Of a stretch of 64,000 bases of DNA, positions 43,673 through 54,184 are shown in pieces (position 1 is the stretch's first letter; each line of letters begins with the position of its first letter). The translations under genes were made by a program, and so were the position numbers. The notes under the pieces were generated by a model. It was not told the origin of the DNA and did not search any database. It worked only from the letters and a program-made list of their open reading frames with translations. The DNA lies in contig NW_006499776.1 of NCBI RefSeq assembly GCF_000471905.2, positions 317,166 through 381,165 on the forward strand, written 5' to 3'. The DNA comes from Amborella trichopoda (taxonomy: Eukaryota > Streptophyta > Magnoliopsida > Amborellales > Amborellaceae).

Positions 43673-46614
43673 TGATTGTCCTTCTCACTTCTCTTAAAGT
43701 AAAACAGTCGGTGGGGAAAGCTGTTTGAACGTATCTTTCATCACCTTGGTTCCTGGTAGGAAGCTGGTCAATAAAGCCTACAAAACAGTGGAAATTTCCA
43801 TCAGTCTTAGAATGCCCCAATAATGGGTCAAGATCATCATCATCACTCCAAAAGACTACCTGCCAGGTTTTGTCACGTTCTGAGATGTCAAAGGCAGTGA
43901 AAACAAAGCAACAGTTTTCAAAAAAATGGCCCTAACACCCCGAAATGGACCCTATAATTGGAACTACATTTTTGGTATCTCAAATCACTGTGGGACCACT
44001 GTAATTCGATCCAGCATAGTTGCAAACTCCTATGGGCCAAGTTTCGACTTAATTCGACACTCCAAAACAAAGATATGAGAAAAACATTGAAACAGGAGGG
44101 GTTGCATGTGGCCTCACTGCACCAAAACACCATTAAAGGTGGTTGTTTTCACAGTCACGGGTAGTCACTTTCGGGGCCCGTAACTCACTTGTCATAAGCC
44201 AAATCGCTCCCAAATTTGGGGAGCGTATTCGTCTCATCAAGACGAATAATTCAATATGCGGCACGTCCTGAGACAATGCCTGAGTAGGAGTAACAGCTAG
44301 AGAGAAGTTGTCAATCCATGAAGAAGTTATAGAAAATTCAACAGCAACAAGCCTTGCTCGATAAACCAAATCACGACGCTTAGCGAATCCAATTCCATTG
44401 TGTGTGTAAGGTCCAAGGCTACCATTGGTCCTAACCCCATACATTTGAACTGTCATATTTCATGCATGAAGCCGATGAAGTGATTGAAATTCTGGCTGCA
44501 GGATTCTAGATTCCAGTCAAAACTCAAAATTTGTGAAATCTTCGTTCGGGCTCCAAATCGCGTCCCGTTTGTTGCCACGCGATCGTGACCGCATGCTTAG
44601 TGCACTATGATGAAAAAACTATCGAAAAAGATCAAGGAATGAGTGCACTATCAATCTGAAGTCTCCAAGATTCAAAAAAATTTCAAGTCTCATGATCATG
44701 GCTCAAAAACATGATTCATGGCTCGAACTTGGTATCAAAATGATCGCCATGCTGAGCGCTATAAGAAAACAATAATCTTTCGAGTAAATGAGCATCAAAG
44801 CACCCTCGGGTAAGCCATGGAAAATCATGCAAGATCTAGGGCAGCAGTAGCGACTGTTTTGGAATTTTACACATTATTAGGTAGGGGTAAAACAGTCCTT
44901 TTGCAGCCATTTTTTGAATTTCTTTTAATTCAATTAAAACTTAATTTTCAGCACCTACATCTAATTTTGATCAATCCACCCATGTTTGGGCACAATTTTA
45001 TATAAACAAGCACTGTCTCGTTATAAATGGACATCGCCTTCACTTGATTCTGGGACGATTCAGTAAAAATTGTGATTCCATGGTTGAACCTGTGAGTACG
45101 TCTTGGAGAGAGAGAGAAGAAATGGCTAGTACCCTTCGGGCAGGCAACTTTTCCTCTCTTCTCTCTCTTTACTCTTTCTTCTCTCTCTCTTCTCTCTCTC
45201 CTCTTTCTTCTCTCTCTTCCCTCTCTTGTCTCTCTTCTATCTCTTCACTCTCTCGCTTCCCTCTTTCCCTCTCTTCTCTCTCTTCCCTCTTTCTCTCTCT
45301 TCTCTCTTTATCTCTCTCTCTTTTGTCAAAATACGAGACCTAACACCAGTTGGTCTTCCGTATCTTTTTATATCAACTGACGAGACCTAGCGTCAGTTGG
45401 TCTTCTCTACCTCCTTTTATCAACTGGTGAGACCTAGCACCGGTTTGCCCTATCTCTCTTCTTCTACCAGTTGACGAGACCTAATACCGGTTGGTCTTCT
45501 CTCTCTTCTTCTATCAGTCGATGAGATCGAGTGACGATTGGTCTTCTCTCTCTTCTTTTATCAATAGGTAAGGTCTAACACCTATTGGTCTTCTCTCTCT
45601 TCATTTATTAATCGGCGAGACCCTGCACCTGTTGGTCTTCTATTTCTTCCTCTGTCAGTTGATGAGACCTAGTGCTGACTGGTTTTCCCTCTCGTCTTCT
45701 GTCAGTCAACGAGACCTAGCAACCACTGGTTTTCCCTTTCTTCTTCTGTTAGTTGGTGAGACTTAACGCCAATTGGTTCTCTTCCTCTCTTCTCATTTGA
45801 CACAGTTGGTGAAGCCAAGCTCCGACTGCTTCCTTTCTCTCCCATCTCTTGTAACAGTCGAGAATGTCTAGCTCCTCTCATCCTTCTATCTCTGCTTTCG
45901 TCCATTCCCTTCTTCTCTTTGACCATTCCTCTGCTACTCTTCCATTCGACTAAGAGGGATTGAGGTCGGCATCTCATGGCGGTCCTGTCATTTAATCGTA
46001 ATGTTGTTGCGCCAGGTTGGCTTGGCCCGATTTACTGCAACAACAGAATGACCATCGTGCTTAGCTAAACGATATTAGCAATAGTGTCAACTAGCAATCC
46101 TGTGAGCCGGTCTCATTTATCGAACCCGTTCCGCTACCATGTTACGCTAATTATCCACCAACCAAGTCATTGATCTGATCTTCTCTCTTGGTCGAATTTT
46201 TCTCTTCCCCCCATCTTTCTTTCTTCTTGTTGAATACGCATGCTTGTGTATGATCATAAAAGAGGAAAAGGGTAAGGTCCGACCCACCTGTCCCATAACC
46301 TTTGCCACATATGTGTGTGATTGCAGGAAAGCAGAAAATAAGAAGCATACGAGACAAGGGAGGCGATTCCAAACCAGTTTCATTATTGAGGGGTTTTCTT
46401 CGTGATCTAAGAGGACGCCTACTCGAGTCAACCCGAGTAAGTCTCGAACCCACTTTTAAATTCCTCTCTCACTGGTTGGTAACAACTGCCCCCATTTTCG
46501 AAAGTAGTTTCCGAGAGAGCGATCTCACAAACGTCCCCGATCTCCCCCAAAACCCGAGACGCTCACCGTCCAATCGTCCAGGAATCCAGAGGGAGAGATC
46601 AAGGCACCTAACCA
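43673..46614 (+). mobile_element. Element C 3' LTR
   Basis: It starts TGATTGTCCTTCTC, carries AACAGTCGGTGGGGAAAGC as in B and D, a TATA box (TTTATATAAAC, 44997-45007), a donor-like site changed to CAG|GCAACT (45144), a CT tract (45150-45335), a hairpin array, an acceptor GTGATTGCAG (46326) and the end CACCTAACCA (46614). It is about 2.9 kb. No primer site or clear target duplication follows; instead, further copies of the LTR end block occur. Confidence 0.8.
45340..45860 (+). repeat. Hairpin-unit minisatellite (element C 3' LTR)
   Basis: About ten units of 50-55 bp: a stem such as CAACTGACG, a loop AGACCTAG and CGTCAGTTG, separated by TCTTCTCTCTCTTCTTCTAT-like spacers. The architecture equals 7016-7790 but the stem and loop sequences are different. 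Confidence 0.85.
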
Positions 46615-47275
46615 CTTAAAAATGCATTTTATCTCTGAAGGATCTAGCTGAAAAATAGACCAGTCTTCGTCTGTATTTTTCGTCTTTCTCTGAAGAGCTG
46701 AGTGAAATACAAACAACCTTCGTCATTTTTTTATCTCTCTATCTCCTTCTCTTTCTTTCTCTTCTCTTTAATATATCTTCTTCATCTAACCCCTTTTTCT
46801 CTTCCCCTCTACTGTAAAATATGTATTAAGAGTCCCTTGTCAAGGGGACGTCGTAAGGCTATCGAATCGACACAGACTCAATCATGTCATTTTCCATTGT
46901 TCTTCGAGTACACATGCATGTGTACGCTCACCCTATGATAAGAATCACTTGTTTGTATTCTAATATGTGTATGTATGTTTGCAGGTAGGAAGAAATAAGC
47001 CAAGGGAGACAATTCTGAACCAAGCCACACGCCAGAGGGCATTCTACGTGATCTAAGAGGGTGTCCATGCATGTTAGCCCGAGCATGACACGAACCCACA
47101 TGAGATAAGTCCCGCCTCATGACTAAATTCCTCTCTCAACTGTTGGTATTCTTGCCCATGTACTCCTTACATGGTTCACGAGAGAGTAGTCTCAGGTCTC
47201 GGATGCATCTCGAACCCGGAGCCATGTCCATGGTCACCCCGACCTAAGGGCGAGATAGAGGCATCTAACCATTGC
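46615..47275 (+). repeat. Second copy of the LTR end block
   Basis: It carries GAAGG..CTTCG units and a CT tract, then TATGTTTGCAGGTAGGAAG (acceptor-like), AAGCCAAGGGAGACAATTCT, GTGATCTAAGAGGGTGTCCA and the end GCATCTAACCA (47271). It repeats the end of the LTR at 46300-46614, without U3 or TATA. Confidence 0.7.
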
Positions 47276-48830
47276 CGAGCGTGACCTTCTTTCTCTTCCC
47301 TCTTATATGTCTCATGCAGCAGTGAACACCGTCAAGTGTGACCTTCTTTCTCTTCTCTCTGTCTCGCACGATAGTGAATATCGCCTAGCACGACCCTCTC
47401 TCTCTTCTCTCTTCTCTTTTCTCTCTTCTCTCTTCTATCTTCTCTCAGTCTCGCACGACAGTGAATACCGTCAAGCTCGATCCTCTCTCTTTTCTCTCTT
47501 CTCTCTATCTCTCATAGCAGTGAACATCGCAAGCACGACACCTCTCTCTCCTCTCTGCTTTCTATTGCGCATGGCAGTGAGAACCGCTGAATGTGACCTT
47601 TCTTCTTTCCCCCTTTCTATCCCGCACGACAACACTCACTGCCCGATGTGACACTTCTTTCTCTCTCTCTCTTCTGTCTTTCAGGATAGTGTATACTATC
47701 AAGCACAATCTCTTTCTACTCTCTCCTCTCTCTTTCCTTTACGTGCTTGATTAGAGGGCAGGCTGAGCCTTGTGCTGTCATGCTAGTCTTGTCAACAAGC
47801 AACCTAGTTGTCATGCTAGTCTTATTATCGTGCCCGTCTACCTACCATGTCAGACCAGCCATTGTGCCAAACTAGCCACTGTGCCAGTCTCGTCGTTGAG
47901 CAGCCTAGTCGTCATGCTGGTCTAGTTACCGTGCCCATCTACCTGTCACGCGAGACCAGCTGCCACGCCAGTCTTGCCACTGTACACGTCTAGCCGCTTG
48001 GTCAAACTTCTTCTCTCTCTTTCACCTTTTGTCATCTCTTTTCTTCTTCCCTTCTCTAAAACAAATACTTCTTTTTCTCCATCCCTGAAGGATCTGAGTG
48101 AAAAACAAACCAGCCTTCGTTTCTCTTTTCTCTTTAAAATATACATTTTCTTTGAAGGACTAGTTGAAAGACATACTAGCCTTCGTTCTTTTTTGTCCTT
48201 TCTTTTCCAAAATACATATTACCTTTGGAGTACAAGGTGAAAAGCATATCAGCCTTCAATTTCTTCTTTCTTTATTTATTTGGAGTATTGGGTGAAAATC
48301 ATATCAGCCTTGAATTTCTTCTTTCTTTATTTCTCTGGAGTACTAGGTGAAAAGCATACCATCCTTTAGTTTCTTTCTCTTTTCTTTGAAGTACTGGGTG
48401 AAAAGCAGACCAGCCTTCAAACTATGTTTTCTTTCTTCTTTTCTTCTCTCTTTTCTTTTCTCTTTCACTCTCTCTATCTCACCCCTTTTTCTTTCTTTCT
48501 TTATTGTAAGATATGTATACATGTCTCTCATCAAGGAGACACTGTAAGGCTGTCAAATTGACACAGATTCCATCATGCTATTTTCCATTTTTCTTCAAGT
48601 ACACACGCATGTGTGAGTTCACCCAATGATAAGGTGGGTCCTCAGACCCACTTGTACGTATTCTTACGTGTGTGTGTGTGGTTGCAGGTAAGAAGAAATA
48701 AGCCAAGGGAGACGAATCTGAATCGACCACAAGCCAGTGGGGTATTCTACGTGATCTAAGAGGACGTCCATGCAAGTTAGCCCGAGCGTGTCACGGACCC
48801 ACATGAGGTAAGTCATGCTTCACAAATGTC
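47276..48830 (+). repeat. Third, truncated copy of the LTR end block with hairpin repeats
   Basis: Units of about 70 bp with CGCACGACAGTGAATACCGTC-like cores (47310-47700), the GTGCC/CTAGTC module (47760-48000), then units such as GAAGGACTAG..CTAGCCTTC (48070-48420). Next come GTGGTTGCAGGTAAGAAG, AAGCCAAGGGAGACGAATCT and GTGATCTAAGAGGACGTCCA. The copy breaks off at about 48830 against element D. Confidence 0.7.
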
Positions 48831-50865
48831 AGGGGTTCTGGTTTCCCTCTGAGAGGGGAGGCAAAAACCCTCTCTCCAATAACCATGGAGGTCTAGCACG
48901 TGATGCATGCACAGACCCTCGTGCTAGTGGATAGGAGGCGGACGGTGAGAGAAATTTTTGTGACTGGAGCGCGTACACCCTTATGTAGCTTTGAGGGTTC
49001 ATGGACACGCCCGTGCGGATGGCCCTCTACGGGCAATTACATAGCCTTTGGCTCTTCGTCAATGTGTGGTTTGGATGGGGGCCCTCTTCAGGCTTACAAC
49101 CTCTCTCCTCTCACTCTCTCTATGCTTTTGGGGTGGGATCCGATTGTCCCTCCTCCTTGGCCCCTTTTTATGGAGGGGACTTACTCTCTATTGAAGGAGA
49201 TGTGATGAAATCTAAGGGAAGGGACCCGCGGGTTCGCTCATGTCCGTGGGTTCGTGGATGGACGCGGGTTGTCTCACAAATGGGGGTCGCATGAGGGGAG
49301 GAGAGAGCGAGAGAGAGAGACAGAGAGAGAAGAGATGACTCGGCTTAGGAGAGGTGGGGGGACCTGCACAACCGGGGTGCCCACCGAACTGGCACTTAAG
49401 GGTATCCCCTTTTCCGCAAAAATTTCTTTTTCTCCCTCTCCTCTCTGTCAGGGGCTCACGGAGAAAGACAAACCAACAAACATAATCTAACTTGATGCTT
49501 CTCAGCCTTCAAGGGTAATCTTATGGAGTCTCTCCAAAATGAATGTCTAAAGGCCCCTTTTATAAGTGAGTTAAGCTTGCTTATATAAAGGATTCACCAA
49601 GCAGGGGTGAACGCTCAAAAGTCAAGCTTAACTACAATTTAAAAATTTCAAAACAAATCCAAATATTAGGTTTAAATTACCAAAATGCCTTGTGATCTTT
49701 TGCTCGAATGATGAGACTGTCCCTGCATGCATGCAGACTGCTATGCCATGGGAAGACCTTGGAAGGTAGTTCTACAACTTGTGGCAACTGTTCGGCTATT
49801 TTAGCAACATATCTATGTTCTTCTCTCGATTGTGAACATTTTGATGCCCTCCAATCGTGTTGTGGTGGCCTTTTTCCTCAGGGTGAAAGTCAGGCCGCTT
49901 TTGCGAACTTTGTTTACCAATGCATCTTCAAGCTGCGTTGTTTTGGCTCCTGACTCTGCTTGCAAGTCACAAAGGAGGCTGCTGCAGTCGTTTTGCACCA
50001 AGTTTGGGCTAATTTGGTTTTGATTTGTGCATTTGCTTAATTTTGAAGGTTGCTGGAGAAAGGATTCTGGCAACCTGCTGGATTTGCTTCTCTATTGAAT
50101 TGAGGACTTGCATTCATCAAACCACATATTGCACGAAAGAGTTATACCAGAATGTAGCTCTTTGTGAGGGGATTCTACCGAACTCCTCCCCGCATTAATC
50201 CATGGCTTGGATGTTGAGCTATGCTTCACTGAATCCAAAGCTTTCTGTACCTTATTTTCCCCTTGGTTTCTCCGGTCACTTTCCTCTTCAGATCAATGGG
50301 TGTTCTCAGTCAAGCCACAGTGTGTCCCATAAGTCTAAATGTCGCGACTGGTTTCGGAGGAATGCGCATAACAACATTTGAACTTTGTCTAGTTTCGGAG
50401 GAAGGCACCGTGGGTTGACGAAGTATTTTCAGGAAAACATTGTGGTAGTCCCCATTTTTGGGACTGGTTTGGTGAAGTTGCACTGTGCTATGGTAAAACC
50501 CATAACTTGTGAGGCCACATGAAGGTAGACACCTCTAGGGAGGTCCGCTTGAGCACAAATTTGGTCCTCGAGGATTTTTCGACGTTTTGAGCGCAATAGT
50601 GGTGGTTTGGTCCCCTGTTGCTACTATTGGCATGGGGCTACAGTGAAGGGTCCTCCTTTGGTGTGAAGAAACCGCACCCAGGTCACCAGGCTGGAGGCTT
50701 TACTTTTGATACAATCCTAGTCAGTGGGTGTTTCGTGAACTCGCGATACCAGACTGTCGCCAGCTCTTTCCTTATTAGCATGAGCTCATGGAAGTACATC
50801 AAAAATGACTTACAACAGCTTTCCCCACCGGATGTTGCGCTTCAGAAGAAGCGAGAAGTGCAACA
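48831..50865 (-). mobile_element. Element D LTR (minus strand), U5 end truncated
   Basis: On minus it starts TGTTGCACTTCTCGC at 50865 with GAAGCGCAACATCCGGTGGGG, as in B and C. Two TATA boxes (CTTTATATAAGC at 49579-49590 and CTTATAAAAGGGGCC at 49554-49567) follow about 1.3 kb in. A CT tract (GAGAGA on +, 49295-49335) follows further. The rest differs from A-C, so D is another subfamily. No CTAACCA end is found. The + strand open frames at 48900-49490 and 50618-50992 are shadows. Confidence 0.65.
49554..49590 (-). promoter_or_regulatory. TATA boxes of the element D LTR
   Basis: CTTATAAAAGGGGCC and CTTTATATAAGC lie within 37 bp of each other on minus. Either could set the LTR transcription start. 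Confidence 0.55.
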
Positions 50866-51259
50866 CTCGGATAAATTTAATGTCGTAGCTCCTCTGATGA
50901 ATCCTTGCCAAGATGTGTTTATTGTCTCTCGATCAATATTTTTTCTCTTGATCACCAGCACAGCGCAATCCTCGAGGGGTAGACCTTGCTGAGCTTTTCC
51001 CTTGACCGGGAGGCGACCAATGTGGCTTCTAGTGGTCCGCTGCCTTGTTGAGGGGCTTTCTCCGAGTCCCTCCAGAATCCTTTTTTTTGAGAGATCACGC
51101 TGATATTCTTCTATCGGTGGGCTAATGAATTCTCAATACGAACTCCTGATTTTCAAGCAAGTGGGGGCCCTTCTTGTGAGCTTGATCCCATTCTGGTAAG
51201 GGAGCTCCTGACATTCCAGTTGACGAGGGCTCTTCTTGTGAGCTTTATCCCTATCCAAA
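50866..51259 (-). mobile_element. Element D, pre-LTR segment
   Basis: It adjoins the D LTR start. Homology to the B/C/E pre-LTR block is weak. No gene is seen. Confidence 0.45.
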
Positions 51260-51725
51260 CAGAAACGGCAGGAGCAAAAAGGTACCTCTTGGTTTACGCC
51301 CTACTGGCCTAGTTGGGGTTTTCTTGATGTGTCTATGAATGATAGGAGGATGGCCTTTGAGATGATCCCATTTAAATGGAGTTAATCCTGGAAGATTGGA
51401 GGTTGGTGGAGGAAGAAAAGGCAGGCAAGGTACCACTTCAGCTTACCCCTACTGGTTTGGATGGGGGTTTCTCGACGCATCTCAATTGTTCAGGTGTGAT
51501 AGGAGGATGGCCTCAGAAGCAGTCCCATTTTAGGGGACTTCACCTTGGATGCTGGAGTTTGATGAGAAGAACGACAGGCAAGGTACCTTTGTGGCTTACA
51601 TCTTACTGGCCTAGTCGGGGGTGCAGCACGTCCCGAATGTCCATGCTTGATAAGAGGATGCATCTGAGGAGCTCCCATTTTAGGGGACTTCACCCTGGCT
51701 GCAAGACCTTGCTGGAAGAGAAGAG
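51260..51725. repeat. ~148-bp tandem repeat, three copies
   Basis: The landmark AAGGTACC..TTACxxCTACTGG..GGGG recurs at about 51280, 51428 and 51578. Each unit also has GGAGGATG and CCCATTT.AGGGGACTTCA. No coding signal. Confidence 0.85.
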
Positions 51726-51770
51726 GAGAGCATTATTTTTTTTACGGTGGCACTAAGGCTCGAGATAAAA

Positions 51771-51995
51771 GGGGTGGCACCAGAGCACTAAGGCTCTGGT
51801 GCCGAAAATAAGGAGGCGGCACTAAGGCCAGGGATAAATGGGTGGCATCGGAGCACTAAGGCGTCGGTATCAAAAATAACGAGGCGACACTAAGGCCCTT
51901 GAATAAAGGGTGGCACCGGAGCACTAAGGCCCCGGTGCCAAAAATAAGGAGCCGGCACTAAGGCCCATGATAAAAAAGAGGTGGCATTGGGGCTG
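51771..51995. repeat. ~69-bp hairpin repeat, about four copies (element D)
   Basis: Units start at about 51773, 51841, 51908 and 51980. Each has GGCACCGG, a 12-nt loop AGCACTAAGGCC and CCGGTGCC, then AAAAATAAGGAGGCGGCACT. In this element the hairpin array lies in the 3' internal region, outside the LTR. Confidence 0.85.
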
Positions 51996-52199
51996 GAGTG
52001 TTTTTTTTTAAGGCACTGGGGCCAAAGTTTTCTTACTAGGACTGGAGTTAGGAACTTTTTCCTGGAAGCCGAAAGAAGGAGGTTCGGTCCAGGAGCCCTT
52101 TGCGGGCTTTCACCTTCATCGAGAGGATATGACACCAGCAGAGTGGTTTTCACCATACCCTTTGTTGGGGCATTTTTATCCATGACTTTGAGGCCACAT

Positions 52200-52480
52200 C
52201 CACCTGTTGATTTTTTCTCGTATTAATGGTGCCCTTTTGCTGATTTTCGCCAGGCCTAATTTTTTTTTTTATATGACTCTTTTACTCATGGCTTCTTTGC
52301 CATGCCTGCTTGTCATTTTTACTCATGGTGCCCTTTGTGTTTTCACCATGCCCCTGTTTTTTTTGTTCAACAATTTTACCCATTGCCTTTTTTGCAATGT
52401 CCGCCTGAAGTTCTTTTATTTTTACTTGCCTAGCTTCGTTCATTTTTCTTCTTTTTCTTTTTTTTGAGGGGGAGGAAGGG
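52200..52480 (-). repeat. GAGTAAAA module (element D)
   Basis: On minus, GCATGGTGAAAACACAAAGG, CATGAGTAAAAATGACAAGC and CATGAGTAAAAGAG. It fixes the orientation of D as minus. No CATGAC array is seen next to it. Confidence 0.75.
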
Positions 52481-52689
52481 TCACTAGTGTAGTGAGCCTT
52501 AACGGAGGAGTCTTGACAGTATTGAGGGTGTGTTCCTACCCTGGGTCGATTGTAGCGGCTGGTAACCAAGGTAGTGGGTCTTCTTCTCTTTTCAGGGTAT
52601 TGCCCCGAAGAGTAGCTTTATTGTGACCCAGGCGGTTTATGCCCACGCGGGGGCGATGATGGTGATGTTTGCGGGAGGTGTCGGATGGT

Positions 52690-53260
52690 GCTCGTGGTGG
52701 TGAGATGTTGGAGGCACCCGTGCGTATGTGAAATGATCGAGACACCCGTGGGAGGTGGAATGACGGAGACACCCACGGGGGGTGGAATGATGGAGGCACT
52801 CGCAGGGGGTGGAATGATGGAGGCACCCACGGGGGGTGGAATGAAGGTACACGCGGGGGGTGGAATGAAGGTATCAGTGGGGGGGGGGGGGAGTGAAGAG
52901 CCACCCACGGGAGTGAAGAGGCACCCGTGGGGGGTGGAATGAAGGTACCAGTGGGGGGGGGAGTGAAGAGCCACCCACGAGAGTGAAGAGGCACCCGTGG
53001 GGGGTGGAGTGAAGGTACCTACGAGGGGTGGAGTGAAGGTACGTAGGAGGGGGGGAATGATGGAGGCACCCTCATGGGGTGGAGTGAAGGTACCCGCGGG
53101 AAGGTACCCCATGGAGGGTGGAGTGAAGACGCACCCATGGGGGGTGGAGTGAAGAGACACCCGTGGGGGGTGGAATGCAGGTACCCACAGGGGTGGAATG
53201 AAGGTACCCACGGGGGCTGAAATTAAGGTACCTGCGAGGGGTGGAATGATGGACTGCCCC
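52690..53260. repeat. G-rich ~29-bp minisatellite
   Basis: About 18 degenerate units of GGGGGGTGGAATGAAGGTAC plus CCACG or GGAGGCACC variants, with many runs of four or more G and one run of 13 G (52879-52891). Minus-strand Pro/His-rich frames across it are repeat artefacts. Confidence 0.9.
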
Positions 53261-54060
53261 AAAGAAAGCGTGCTTAAAGAGGCGGTGCTCAATTGATGAG
53301 GTGTCTGTATGCTGGGGAGAGGTCAGATGGAGAGGGCCATGTGGATGGCAATGCCTCGACGTAAGATCCACTTGAGTGATCTGCTGATAACGACAGACTA
53401 GCAGCATCGCGGTGCGAGATTTATCCATGACGCTTTGTGAGCAACACCTGGTAGGTGTGGTGTGAGAAGGTTTAAATGTCACGGTCAATGAGGCACCGTT
53501 GTGGTGACACATGGCCAAGTAGCTGGGCAGCATGCTACTCAGGAACCAGCAAGCATTGATGAGCCTAGGCTTTTTAAAAGGGGGCTAGGCAGGAGAACGT
53601 GAGGGAAGCTTGTTTCTCCTTGGTGACAAAGTTCCTCTTCTTGATGATAGTTTGTGTGGAGGCAGTGCGGAAACTTCATTTTCTTTGAAGGACTTGCCAG
53701 GTGAGCGATGCCCGCTACGAGGGCTGACTGCTTGACACCAGCCTTTGGGGCGTGCGCGGGCATTGGGCGTCCTTGGGCAGGTGTTCACTCATGCGGAGGC
53801 AATGATGGAGCTTTCATAGATGGCGAGCTTGTTGCTCCAGGGCTCCTCAGTTTGTGCGGGACCGATGATGTGAGGCCCGCGGCCGTGTATGAGGCGCTAG
53901 GGGCATACCATCCTCATGGAGGTTGAGTTGAAGGAGGCGGCGCTCACCATGTTCTTCACGTCCTACTTGAAGAAATGGATGCAACCTCTTGACGGTCACC
54001 ACCGCTGTGAGAAAGGGCTGGGCCCTTGAATTGGAGAGGGGTTTCTTTGGAACTTATGTA
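53261..54060. other. Element D internal remainder, no gene recognised
   Basis: Unique sequence with short frames on both strands that match nothing I know. By position it should correspond to the antisense gene, but no PMD motif is present. Confidence 0.45.
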
Positions 54061-54069
54061 CTTCCTTGT

Positions 54070-54150
54070 AGTTATCAGTTTGTTGTAACCACAATTATGT
54101 AATCTTTTTGTTCACATAATGAAAACCCTCCGTTGCGTTGATATCTCCTT
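54070..54150 (+). terminator. Antisense-gene 3' end region (element D)
   Basis: CAGTTTGTTGTAACCACAAT then TTTGTTCACATAATGAAAAC closely matches 26385-26490. It lies about 35 bp before the abrupt start of element E gag. Confidence 0.5.
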
Positions 54151-54184
54151 CTTTGCATTGTGTCGCGGCGTGTTGCTCTCTATT

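Noticed and set aside
28740..46614. Treating the two element C LTRs as a dated pair
   Set aside because: They differ too much, contain different repeat arrays and lack a visible target duplication, so they may come from different insertions.
50618..50992. 124-codon + frame
   Set aside because: It lies in the U3 part of the inverted D LTR and is its antisense shadow.
52536..53292. Pro/His-rich frames of 150-224 codons on minus
   Set aside because: Translation of the G-rich minisatellite; all three frames look alike.
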